DNA from: Desulfurellales bacterium
GTDB taxonomy: Bacteria; Campylobacterota_A; Desulfurellia; Desulfurellales; Hippeaceae
Direction of reading: 5' to 3'
DNA length: 14,973 nucleotides
Assembly: GCA_027074255.1 (NCBI GenBank)
Contig: JALTDI010000315.1
Location: forward strand, 1 to 14,973
Notes under the pieces: model-generated
Told to the model about the DNA's origin: nothing
Database searches by the model: none
What the model saw: the letters and a program-made list of their open reading frames with translations, nothing else
In this document: positions 7,482 to 13,829 of the stretch, piece after piece
Layout of the letters: every line of letters begins with the position of its first letter
Numbering within the stretch: the first letter of the stretch is position 1
Position numbers and translations under genes: made by a program

Positions 7482-8027
7482 CTATTTATTCGCTGCTTTT
7501 CCCATTTTTCTTCTAACATATTCACCCTTATATCGTATACCTTTACCCTTATACGGCTCGGGAGGCCTAAAAGATCTTATCTGGCTTGCAACTAATCCTA
7601 CAAGCTGTTTATCTATTCCGGACACTTTTACATCAACGCCTTTGTTCTCTATTTCTATATTCACACCGTCTGGTATATTGTAAATAACATCATGTGAATA
7701 ACCCAAAGATAACGTGAGTTTCTTACCTGAAACAGATGCTTTATAACCGACTCCTTCTATGTGCAGCAGCTTTTCAAATCCCTTGGAAACACCCTCAACC
7801 GTATTGGCTATCAAACTTCTATAAAGACCATACATGGCGTTGGAATTTTTAAACTGTCCTTTTGATTTTATATAAACAGTTCCATCATCTTTCTCTATAT
7901 CTACATATCTGTCGTCATATTTTTGTTCCAATGCACCTTTGGGACCCTTAACTTTTACAAGACCCTGCAGTATTTCTATATCTACACCTTTTGGAATCGG
8001 AATGGGAGTTCTACCTATTCTGGACAT
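7482..8027 (-). CDS. rplF: 50S ribosomal protein L6
   Basis: L6 binds 23S rRNA near the sarcin-ricin loop at the factor-binding site. The preferred product is 181 residues: MSRIGRTPIPIPKGV at the N-terminus, two similar alpha/beta domains, and the C-terminal signature PPEPYKGKGIRYKGE. A longer frame starts at GTG (8033), but that codon overlaps the perfect Shine-Dalgarno AGGAGG (8038-8033). The ATG at 8027 is five bases downstream of it and gives the standard N-terminus. It lies between rpsH and rplR, as in other spc operons. Confidence 0.97.
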   Translation of the reverse strand: MSRIGRTPIPIPKGVDIEILQGLVKVKGPKGALEQKYDDRYVDIEKDDGTVYIKSKGQFKNSNAMYGLYRSLIANTVEGVSKGFEKLLHIEGVGYKASVSGKKLTLSLGYSHDVIYNIPDGVNIEIENKGVDVKVSGIDKQLVGLVASQIRSFRPPEPYKGKGIRYKGEYVRRKMGKAANK

Positions 8028-8032
8028 TGCCA

Positions 8033-8038
8033 CCTCCT
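8033..8038 (-). promoter_or_regulatory. Perfect Shine-Dalgarno deciding the rplF start
   Basis: AGGAGG on the minus strand, five bases before the ATG at 8027. An in-frame GTG shares its first base with this element and so cannot be the start used with it. Confidence 0.85.
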
Positions 8039-8041
8039 AAA

Positions 8042-8443
8042 TTAAAATACCTCACAGATGTACTCTCCGCCTACCCCCAGCTCTTGGGCTTTTTCAATTG
8101 TTATAACGCCCTTGGAGGTAGAGATGATACCTATACCTAAGCCATTCATAACAGGCTTAACTTCATTTGCTTTGATATGTACTCTTCTTGAAGGTTTGCT
8201 TATCAGATTCATGCTTCTGATTACAGGTTCCTTTTTGCCCTCATCAACATATTTCAAAATCACCCTGACTATATTTTTGTTGCCTGCTCCTTCAAGTTTC
8301 TTCACGTCTTTTATATATCCTTCCTGCTTGAGGATTTCACACACACTGTAAACAATAGAGTTGCTACTTATATCAACATATTCGTGCTTCGCCATTAATG
8401 CATTCTTTATACCGGAAATACTGTCTGCCAATCTTTTACCCAT
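8042..8443 (-). CDS. rpsH: 30S ribosomal protein S8, divergent N-terminus
   Basis: S8 binds the central domain of 16S rRNA early in 30S assembly; in E. coli it also represses the spc operon. The 133-residue product keeps the C-terminal RNA-binding core: KPSRRVHIKANEVKPVMNGLG, STSKGVITIEKA and the ending GGEYICEVF. The N-terminus reads MGKRLADSISGIKNALMAKH, where most bacterial S8 proteins have an Asp-Pro-Ile-Ala-Asp-Met-Leu-Thr-Arg-Ile-Arg-Asn segment; only the LAD, I and N positions align. The ATG follows an AGGTGA Shine-Dalgarno. It starts seven bases after rpsZ. Confidence 0.97.
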   Translation of the reverse strand: MGKRLADSISGIKNALMAKHEYVDISSNSIVYSVCEILKQEGYIKDVKKLEGAGNKNIVRVILKYVDEGKKEPVIRSMNLISKPSRRVHIKANEVKPVMNGLGIGIISTSKGVITIEKAQELGVGGEYICEVF

Positions 8444-8450
8444 ATATCAC

Positions 8451-8636
8451 CTACCAACTAGCCTTTATTACACCGGGTATTTCACCTTTGGAGGCTAATG
8501 TTCTAAAACAAATCCTACAAATCCCGAATTTTCTAATATACCCCTTGGGTCTTCCGCAAATCTGGCACCTATTATGCGCCCTTACTTTAAATTTCGGCGG
8601 TCTCTTCGCTTTTTCTATCATAGATTTTCTTGCCAT
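8451..8636 (-). CDS. rpsZ: 30S ribosomal protein S14, zinc-binding type
   Basis: S14 is a 30S head protein needed late in assembly. The short 61-residue form with a zinc ribbon is encoded here, not the roughly 100-residue zinc-free form. Ligands are C24 and C27 (CQIC) and C40 and C43 (CRIC). The start MARKSMIEKAKRPPKFKVRA and the end GEIPGVIKASW are characteristic of the type Z family. The ATG has AAGGAGAG upstream. It lies between rplE and rpsH. The symbol rpsN is also used for this gene. Confidence 0.98.
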   Translation of the reverse strand: MARKSMIEKAKRPPKFKVRAHNRCQICGRPKGYIRKFGICRICFRTLASKGEIPGVIKASW

Positions 8637-8648
8637 ACTCTCTCCTTA

Positions 8649-9212
8649 TTAAGCTTGACTGCTTTTTCTAAAAGGCATACCAAAAGCCTGCAAAAGGGCC
8701 TTTGACTCTTCGTCCGTTTCAGCACTTGTAACAATAGTAACACTTAAACCGTGTATTTTTGAAATCTTGTCATAATTAATTTCCGGAAAAATAAGCTGCT
8801 CTGTTACACCGAGAGTATAATTCCCTCTGCCGTCGAATCCTTTTAAGGCTACTCCCCTAAAATCCCTTATCCTCGGTATTGTAAAAGAGATGAATCTGTC
8901 TAAAAACTCATAAGCCCTATCACCTCTAAGTGTGACTTTGCACCCTATCGGCATTCCTTCTCTTAATTTAAAATTAGCAATGGATTTTTTAGCCCTCGTA
9001 ATTACACCTCTTTGTCCAGTTATAATGGCAAGCTCTTCCAGAACGGACTCAAGAAGCTTAATATCATGCATACCCTCGGCCAAACCTACATTTACAACAA
9101 TTTTTTCAAGCTTAGGCACCTGCATAACATTTTTATAAGAAAATTCCTTCATAATGAACGGAATAATTTCTCCTTTATAGAGGGTCTTTAATCTTGGAAC
9201 ATAATCTGACAT
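8649..9212 (-). CDS. rplE: 50S ribosomal protein L5
   Basis: L5 binds 5S rRNA in the central protuberance and contacts the 30S head and P-site tRNA. The 187-residue product has the family segments NVMQVPKLEKIVVNVGLAEG, ITGQRGVITRAKKSIANFKL, REGMPIGCKVTLRG and DFRGVALKGFDGRGNYTLGV, ending with FGMPFRKSSQA. The family length is about 179-187. The ATG at 9212 has AGGAGG nine bases upstream. It lies 14 bases after rplX and 12 before rpsZ. Confidence 0.99.
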   Translation of the reverse strand: MSDYVPRLKTLYKGEIIPFIMKEFSYKNVMQVPKLEKIVVNVGLAEGMHDIKLLESVLEELAIITGQRGVITRAKKSIANFKLREGMPIGCKVTLRGDRAYEFLDRFISFTIPRIRDFRGVALKGFDGRGNYTLGVTEQLIFPEINYDKISKIHGLSVTIVTSAETDEESKALLQAFGMPFRKSSQA

Positions 9213-9226
9213 CTAACCGATCCTCC

Positions 9227-9559
9227 TTAAAGCGTCTCACCGCATTTTTTACAGTATCTAACCTTTTCCCCTGTTTCCAAATATTTAAACCCAACCCTCG
9301 CAGCCTCACCGCAATGCGGACAAACAAGTTTAACATTGGAAATATGAATAGAGGCTTCCTTTTCCAAAATTCCGCCTTTTGATGACTGGCTTGCTTTCTG
9401 ATGCTTTTTTACTATATTTACGCCTTCCACGATTACCCTATTTTTCTTAGGGACAAACGAAATAATGCTGCCTTCTTTGCCCTTATCCTTACCGGAAATA
9501 ACCTTAACCTTGTCATTCTTTTTTAATTTTGTTTTCATATCCGAATAAATTCTTGCCAT
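9227..9559 (-). CDS. rplX: 50S ribosomal protein L24 with four-cysteine motif
   Basis: L24 initiates 50S assembly and lies near the tunnel exit. The product is 110 residues with a KOW motif (KVKVISGKDKGKEGSI, about 17-32) and SSKGGILEKEASIHISNVKL. A C-terminal CxxC...CxxC pair follows (C80, C83, C103, C106), a likely zinc site seen in one subset of bacterial L24 proteins. The start overlaps the rplN stop as TAATG and has AGAGGTG upstream. A second in-frame ATG (9538) would give the more usual N-terminus MKTKLKKNDKV but has no good Shine-Dalgarno, so the longer form is kept with moderate certainty. Confidence 0.95.
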   Translation of the reverse strand: MARIYSDMKTKLKKNDKVKVISGKDKGKEGSIISFVPKKNRVIVEGVNIVKKHQKASQSSKGGILEKEASIHISNVKLVCPHCGEAARVGFKYLETGEKVRYCKKCGETL

Positions 9560-9927
9560 TACAACACCTCTGGAGCCAAAGATATTATTTTTGTAAATTC
9601 TTTTGCCCTCAATTCTCTAACAACAGGACCGAATATTCTCGTACCTATGGGTTCCTTATTGTTGTTTATTATAACACCGGCATTTTCATCGAATTTCAGA
9701 TGCGTGCCGTCTGTTCTTCTGAATTCCTTTTTTGTCCTAACAACAACAGCCTTCACGACATCACCTTTTTTTACCTTGCCGTTTGGATCCGCCTCTTTTA
9801 CCGATGCCACTATAATATCGCCCACACGAGCATATCTTCTCCTTGAACCACCCAGAACTTTAATGCACATTAAGCGCTTTGCGCCTGAGTTATCTGCGGA
9901 TTTCAATACACTATACGGTTGTATCAT
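9559..9927 (-). CDS. rplN: 50S ribosomal protein L14
   Basis: L14 sits at the subunit interface and forms bridge contacts with 16S rRNA. The 122-residue product has exactly the common family length, starting MIQPYSVLKSADNSGAKRLM. It includes GGSRRRYARVGDIIVASVKE, VVVRTKKEFRRTDGTHLKFD, NNKEPIGTRIFGPV and an ending close to ISLAPEVL. It overlaps the 3' end of rpsQ by 17 bases, with a GGAG Shine-Dalgarno inside rpsQ, and its stop overlaps the rplX start. Confidence 0.99.
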   Translation of the reverse strand: MIQPYSVLKSADNSGAKRLMCIKVLGGSRRRYARVGDIIVASVKEADPNGKVKKGDVVKAVVVRTKKEFRRTDGTHLKFDENAGVIINNNKEPIGTRIFGPVVRELRAKEFTKIISLAPEVL

Positions 9928-10186
9928 TTTTGTCTCCTAAACCTCTATATTTCTTGGTGATTTCCAATAATTTGAAATGCTTATCCTTAGAAATGGGTCT
10001 GCAAGAAGCGATTTTAACAATATCGCCTGTCTTTGCTTCGTTTTTATCGTCATGAACCTTGAACCTTTTTCTCTTCTTAATATACTTATGGAACTTAGGA
10101 TGCTCAATTAACGTCTCAAATTCAACAACAATCGTTTTGTCCATCTTATCGCTGACTACAACACCCTCTTTAACTAATTTGCTCAT
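9911..10186 (-). CDS. rpsQ: 30S ribosomal protein S17
   Basis: S17 is an OB-fold protein that binds 16S rRNA early in assembly. The 91-residue product includes KEGVVVSDKMDKTIVVEFET, HPKFHKYIKKRKRFKVHDDK, then GDIVKIASCRPISKDKHFKL, all matching the family. It is a little longer than E. coli S17 (84) because of a short C-terminal tail, the part overlapping rplN by 17 bases. The ATG overlaps the rpmC stop as ATGA, with GGAG seven bases upstream. Confidence 0.98.
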   Translation of the reverse strand: MSKLVKEGVVVSDKMDKTIVVEFETLIEHPKFHKYIKKRKRFKVHDDKNEAKTGDIVKIASCRPISKDKHFKLLEITKKYRGLGDKNDTTV

Positions 10187-10386
10187 ACACTTTCTCCGGC
10201 TCTGATTTTTTCATTTCGTAGAGTTAAAATTCTGGCAAGGTCTTTTTTGAGCATTTTTATTCTTTTAGGGTTGTCAAGCTGCTCAAGCCCTCTTCTCAAA
10301 TTAAGTTTAAAAAGCTCTTCCCTTATTTTATCTTCTTCATCCTTCAGCTCTTCCATACTCTTTTCTCTCAATACGCTTGCCTTCAT
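10183..10386 (-). CDS. rpmC: 50S ribosomal protein L29
   Basis: L29 is a two-helix protein at the tunnel exit, next to the docking site for trigger factor and SRP. The chosen start gives 67 residues, MKASVLREKSMEELKDEEDK, with the family motif LFKLNLRRGLEQLDNPKRIK. Another ATG lies two codons upstream (10392), but the GGAG Shine-Dalgarno (10399-10396) is only three bases from it and nine from the ATG at 10386. The shorter form also has the standard L29 N-terminus and makes a four-base ATGA overlap with rplP, mirrored at its own 3' end with rpsQ. Confidence 0.95.
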   Translation of the reverse strand: MKASVLREKSMEELKDEEDKIREELFKLNLRRGLEQLDNPKRIKMLKKDLARILTLRNEKIRAGESV

Positions 10387-10805
10387 GTCCATTCACTCCG
10401 TTTTACCATTTTCATCTCTATGTTAAATTTTTGAGCTGCCAATATAAAAGCCTTCTTGGCAATTTCTTCGCTTACCCCGCTAATCTCGTATAGAATTCTA
10501 CCGGGTTTAACAATAGCCACCCACTGTTCTATTGAGCCTTTTCCCTTACCCATTCTTGTTTCTGCCGGTTTTTTTGTTAAAGGAAAATCCGGAAAAACCC
10601 TTATCCATATCTTTCCCTGATGCTTCAAGACCCTGTTAATTGTCACCCTTGCCGCCTCAATCTGTCTGTTTGTGACCTCCCCTCTGCCCACGGCCTTCAT
10701 ACCATAGTCACCGAATGAAACCCTGCTGCCTCTATAAGAAGTGCCCCTTATACCGGTTCTATTTCTTTGATATTTTCTATACTTTGTTCTCTTTGGCATT
10801 AACAT
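10383..10805 (-). CDS. rplP: 50S ribosomal protein L16
   Basis: L16 lies at the base of the central protuberance near the A-site tRNA elbow and is added late in 50S assembly. The 140-residue product starts MLMPKRTKYRKYQRNR and has SFGDYGMKAV, NRQIEAARVTINRVLKHQGK, IWIRVFPDFPLTKKPAETRM, GKGKGSIEQWVAIVKPGRIL and the ending VKRSEWT. The first ATG is 8-9 bases from the AGGTGG Shine-Dalgarno, so it is preferred over the ATG two codons later. It follows rpsC by 21 bases and overlaps rpmC. Confidence 0.98.
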   Translation of the reverse strand: MLMPKRTKYRKYQRNRTGIRGTSYRGSRVSFGDYGMKAVGRGEVTNRQIEAARVTINRVLKHQGKIWIRVFPDFPLTKKPAETRMGKGKGSIEQWVAIVKPGRILYEISGVSEEIAKKAFILAAQKFNIEMKMVKRSEWT

Positions 10806-10826
10806 ATTAACACACCACCTTTCTCA

Positions 10827-11453
10827 TTAGGATGATACCATTCCTTTAAATACCCAAACCTTTATTCCTATGACGCCGGCCTGGGTCAAACTCTCGGCAA
10901 AACCGTAGTCGATATCCGCCCTCAATGTGCTCAAAGGAATGCGCCCCTCTTTTATCCACTCCTTCCTTGCCATTTCGGCGCCGCCCAATTTACCGGACAA
11001 CTGTATCTTTATGCCCTCAACGCCCTTCTTCAACGCCATATAAGCCGCTCTTTTCATAACCCTTCTATAAGGCATTCTTTTTTCAAGCTGTAAAGCGATA
11101 TTTTCGGATATCAGCTGAGCGTCGGTCTCAGGTTTGGAAACGTCTCTGATATTCACAGTAACTTCAGACTTCGTAAGAGTAGCAATAAACTTTTTAAGCT
11201 TTTCAACCTCAGAGCCCTTTCTTCCTATAATTATACCGGGCATCGCAGCATATATATTAACAGCCATTTTATTTCTTTTTCTTTCTATCTCTATTTTTGA
11301 AATACCGGCGTAATATATTTTTGCTTTTATAAGTTTTTTGATTTTCTGGTCTTCAAGCAGTTTATCTTTAAAATCACGCTCTGCATACCACTGCGATGTC
11401 CACCTTTTTGTAATTCCAAGCCTAAGACCTATAGGATTTACCTTTTGACCCAA
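10827..11453 (-). CDS. rpsC: 30S ribosomal protein S3, TTG start
   Basis: S3 lines the mRNA entry channel of the 30S head and contributes to helicase activity. The 208-residue product starts (M)GQKVNPIGLRLGITKRWTS. A KH domain with the GxxG loop lies at 73-80 (GIIIGRKG), and the C-terminal domain has MGRxxx-like conservation at GAEMARKEWIKEGRIPLSTL and ADIDYGFAE. The start codon is TTG (11453-11451), with a perfect AGGAGG six bases upstream. An in-frame TGA lies just before it and no ATG occurs until residue 63, so TTG is the only reasonable start. The Shine-Dalgarno overlaps the rplV stop. Confidence 0.98.
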   Translation of the reverse strand: MGQKVNPIGLRLGITKRWTSQWYAERDFKDKLLEDQKIKKLIKAKIYYAGISKIEIERKRNKMAVNIYAAMPGIIIGRKGSEVEKLKKFIATLTKSEVTVNIRDVSKPETDAQLISENIALQLEKRMPYRRVMKRAAYMALKKGVEGIKIQLSGKLGGAEMARKEWIKEGRIPLSTLRADIDYGFAESLTQAGVIGIKVWVFKGMVSS

Positions 11454-11459
11454 AACTCA

Positions 11460-11465
11460 CCTCCT
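11460..11465 (-). promoter_or_regulatory. Perfect Shine-Dalgarno for the TTG-started rpsC
   Basis: AGGAGG on the minus strand, six bases before the TTG of rpsC and overlapping the rplV stop (TAGGAGG). A strong site with ideal spacing supports the unusual start codon. Confidence 0.85.
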
Positions 11466-11790
11466 AATCACCGATAGTAACAGCTATGTTACTCGTTCTT
11501 TTTATAATTCTTCCGGCTCTGCCCATTGCTCTTGGCTGATACCTCTTCATTTTTAAACCGTCATCCGCCGTTACATTTACGACCCTAAAAGAGTCCACAT
11601 CATAGCCCTTTTCAAGGGCATTTGCCACAGCAGACTCAAAAAGTTTTCTCAAAACAAAAGAAGATTTTCTGTTTGAATTTTTTAAAATCACCAAGGCATC
11701 ATTAATATTTTTGCCCTTAACAATTCCTATAACCTCTCTCACCTTAATGGGAGAAATTTTAGCACTTTTTAATCTTGCAACAACTTCCAT
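11464..11790 (-). CDS. rplV: 50S ribosomal protein L22
   Basis: L22 lines the peptide exit tunnel with a long beta-hairpin that helps form the macrolide-sensitive constriction with L4. The 108-residue product includes ARLKSAKISPIKVREVIGIV, LRKLFESAVANALEKG, and the hairpin and end region GLKMKRYQPRAMGRAGRIIK, RTSNIAVTIGD. The length matches E. coli (110) and no insertion or deletion is seen in the hairpin. The ATG follows rpsS by 11 bases with a modest GGTGG Shine-Dalgarno. Confidence 0.98.
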   Translation of the reverse strand: MEVVARLKSAKISPIKVREVIGIVKGKNINDALVILKNSNRKSSFVLRKLFESAVANALEKGYDVDSFRVVNVTADDGLKMKRYQPRAMGRAGRIIKRTSNIAVTIGD

Positions 11791-11801
11791 AAACCACCAA
11801 C

Positions 11802-12083
11802 CTATTTACCTATTTTCTTTTGTACAATGCCTTTGTGTCCCCTAAAGGTTCTTGTCGGAACAAACTCGCCGAGCTTATACCCTACCATATTTTCCGTAAC
11901 ATATACAGGAACGAATTTTCTTCCGTTATGAACGGCAAATGTAACTCCCACAAATTCCGGTATTATAGTGCTTCTTCTCGACCACGTCTTAATCATCGTT
12001 TTCTTTTTACTGCTTTTAAGCTTCTCAACTTTTTTAATCAATTTCTCGTCAACCGCGGGTCCTTTTTTTAAACTTCTTGGCAT
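11802..12083 (-). CDS. rpsS: 30S ribosomal protein S19
   Basis: S19 forms a complex with S13 in the 30S head, close to tRNA and inter-subunit bridges. The 93-residue product has the family signatures MPRSLKKGPAVDEKL, KTWSRRSTIIPEFVGVTFAV, HNGRKFVPVYVTENMVGYKL and GEFVPTRTFRGHKG. The length is typical (92-93). The ATG is preceded by a GGAGG that begins at the rplB stop (TAAGGAGG). Its place between rplB and rplV is as expected. Confidence 0.99.
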   Translation of the reverse strand: MPRSLKKGPAVDEKLIKKVEKLKSSKKKTMIKTWSRRSTIIPEFVGVTFAVHNGRKFVPVYVTENMVGYKLGEFVPTRTFRGHKGIVQKKIGK

Positions 12084-12097
12084 CTATTCGGGCCTCC

Positions 12098-12922
12098 TTA
12101 TTTCTTTCTTCTTGAAACGATAAACTTATCCGTTTTCTTGTTGTTTCTGGTCTTGTAACCCTTGGTAGGTACTCCCCAAGGAGTAACCGGTGTTCCGCCC
12201 GTGCCGCTTTTTCCCTCTCCACCTCCGTGAGGGTGATCTACCGGGTTCATTGCAACACCTCTCACCTGAGGCCTGAATCCCTTATGCCTTGACCTGCCTG
12301 CTTTCCCCCAATTAATATTGGAGTGGTCAGTGTTGCCCACCTGCCCTATTGTTGCATAACACTCAACATTGATAAGTCTCATTTCGCTGCTCGGCAGCCT
12401 AATATGCGCATATTTACCCTCTTTTGCCATAACCTGTGCCATCACACCTGCGCTTCTCACAAGCTGGCCTCCGGCTTTTGGTTTTAATTCTATATTATGC
12501 ACTATACTGCCCACAGGGATGCTTTTTATCGGAAGACTATTCCCAACCTTGGGCTCTATTTTCTCTCCCGCTTCTATAACATCACCCACTTTTAGCCCCA
12601 AAGGAGATAAAATATAACGCTTTTCACCGTCTTTATATACAACCAAGGCAATATTGGCACTTCTGTTGGGGTCATACTCAATGGCTTTGATAACGCCGGG
12701 TATACCTCTTTTGTCCCTTTTAAAATCTATGACTCTATAAAATCTTTTAACTCTTCCGCCCCTGCCCCTGACGGTTATGTTCCCTTTGTTGTTTCTTCCG
12801 GCACTGTTTTTCAAAATTCTAATCAACGACTTTTCAGGTCTTTTCTTCGTAATCTCAGAAAAGTCCAAAACGCTGGAAAATCTTATACCGTTGGTAATCG
12901 GTTTATACAGCTTTATACCCAT
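12098..12922 (-). CDS. rplB: 50S ribosomal protein L2
   Basis: L2 is one of the most conserved ribosomal proteins and is needed for subunit joining and an active peptidyl transferase centre. The product has 274 residues. The N-terminal OB-fold region carries GRNNKGNITVRGRGGRVKRF (about 42-61), and the middle domain GGQLVRSAGVMAQVMAKEGK (151-170). The C-terminal signature NPVDHPHGGGEGKSG (226-240) includes the conserved histidine H230, equivalent to E. coli H229. The ATG has AGAGG upstream, 12 bases after rplW. Confidence 0.99.
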   Translation of the reverse strand: MGIKLYKPITNGIRFSSVLDFSEITKKRPEKSLIRILKNSAGRNNKGNITVRGRGGRVKRFYRVIDFKRDKRGIPGVIKAIEYDPNRSANIALVVYKDGEKRYILSPLGLKVGDVIEAGEKIEPKVGNSLPIKSIPVGSIVHNIELKPKAGGQLVRSAGVMAQVMAKEGKYAHIRLPSSEMRLINVECYATIGQVGNTDHSNINWGKAGRSRHKGFRPQVRGVAMNPVDHPHGGGEGKSGTGGTPVTPWGVPTKGYKTRNNKKTDKFIVSRRKK

Positions 12923-12934
12923 AAATAACCTCTT

Positions 12935-13210
12935 TTACAGTTCCTTTAAAGTTTCGCCCTCTTTGAGTGTAACAATAGCCTTTTTAAAAGACGGCTTTCT
13001 ACCCTTAATACCCTTAAAAACTTTTATTTTACCCTTCCTGTTTATAATGCTGACATTATCAACGCCTACATTAAAAATAGCCTCCACGGCCTTTTTAATC
13101 TCCGGCTTATTGGCTCTTCTATCAACTACGAAAACATATTTGCCGAAGTCCTGAACTGAAAAAGCTTTCTCTGATATAACCCTTCTTTTAATAATACTCC
13201 ATTTATCCAT
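12935..13210 (-). CDS. rplW: 50S ribosomal protein L23
   Basis: L23 sits at the tunnel exit and is the main docking site for trigger factor and SRP. The 91-residue product begins MDKWSIIKRRVISEKAFSVQ and has KYVFVVDRRANKPEIKKAVE, the central family motif, then IFNVGVDNVSIINRKGKIKV and ...KKAIVTLKEGETL. It is slightly shorter than the E. coli protein (100), within the normal bacterial range. The ATG overlaps the rplD 3' end by eight bases, suggesting coupled translation. Confidence 0.98.
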   Translation of the reverse strand: MDKWSIIKRRVISEKAFSVQDFGKYVFVVDRRANKPEIKKAVEAIFNVGVDNVSIINRKGKIKVFKGIKGRKPSFKKAIVTLKEGETLKEL

Positions 13211-13826
13211 CGGAAATTCTCCTGTTTATCTTCTCAATAACGCTCTTTGGCATAATGATTTTTTTAAATCTAAGCAAATCGTACGTATTTAAAGAATCAA
13301 TATTTTTGACACTTATGCCGCCGATATTTCTTAAAGATAGGTATTCGTTTCTCATGTTGTTTTCAAGCACAACCAGGGCTTTATCAATATTCAAATTCTT
13401 CAGCATACTGTATGCCTCTTTTGTTTTAGGTGCGTCAAATTTTAATTCATCCAGCACAACAAAGCCGCCCTCCTGCACTCTTTGCACAACAGCCTCTAAA
13501 AAAGCAAGTTTCTTTTCCTTTTTATTAACCTTTAAACTGTATTCCTTTGGCCTGGGTGGGAAAATCACTCCTCCGCCGACAAATAAAGGAGACCTTATCG
13601 AGCCTGCCCTTGCTCTGCCTGTACCTTTCTGTTTCCATGGCTTTTTTCCTCCGCCTGCAACCTCTCCTCTTGTTTTTACCTTAACCGTTCCCTGTCTGTT
13701 GTTCATAAGGATTGTTCTTGTCACTCTATTAAACAAAACACCCTTATTATTAGAAGCTTTCTGAGGCAGATTAATCTCTACCGAATCAACAACATTTGAT
13801 TCTTTATTGACTACATCTATTTTCAT
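13203..13826 (-). CDS. rplD: 50S ribosomal protein L4
   Basis: L4 binds 23S rRNA early and sends a loop into the exit tunnel opposite L22; in gammaproteobacteria it also regulates the S10 operon. The 207-residue product has the tunnel-loop signature GGGKKPWKQKGTGRARAGSI (about 58-77) followed by RSPLFVGGGVIFPPRPKEYS, and no loop deletion is seen. The C-terminal half has KALVVLENNMRNEYLSLRNI. The ATG is three bases after rplC, with AGGGGA inside the rplC 3' end, and the gene overlaps rplW by eight bases. Confidence 0.98.
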   Translation of the reverse strand: MKIDVVNKESNVVDSVEINLPQKASNNKGVLFNRVTRTILMNNRQGTVKVKTRGEVAGGGKKPWKQKGTGRARAGSIRSPLFVGGGVIFPPRPKEYSLKVNKKEKKLAFLEAVVQRVQEGGFVVLDELKFDAPKTKEAYSMLKNLNIDKALVVLENNMRNEYLSLRNIGGISVKNIDSLNTYDLLRFKKIIMPKSVIEKINRRISDG

Positions 13827-13829
13827 TTT

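Noticed and set aside
13255..13764. 169-codon plus-strand frame opposite rplD
   Set aside because: It is antisense to a clear L4 gene; the Phe/Leu/Ser-rich peptide reflects Lys/Glu codons read backwards.
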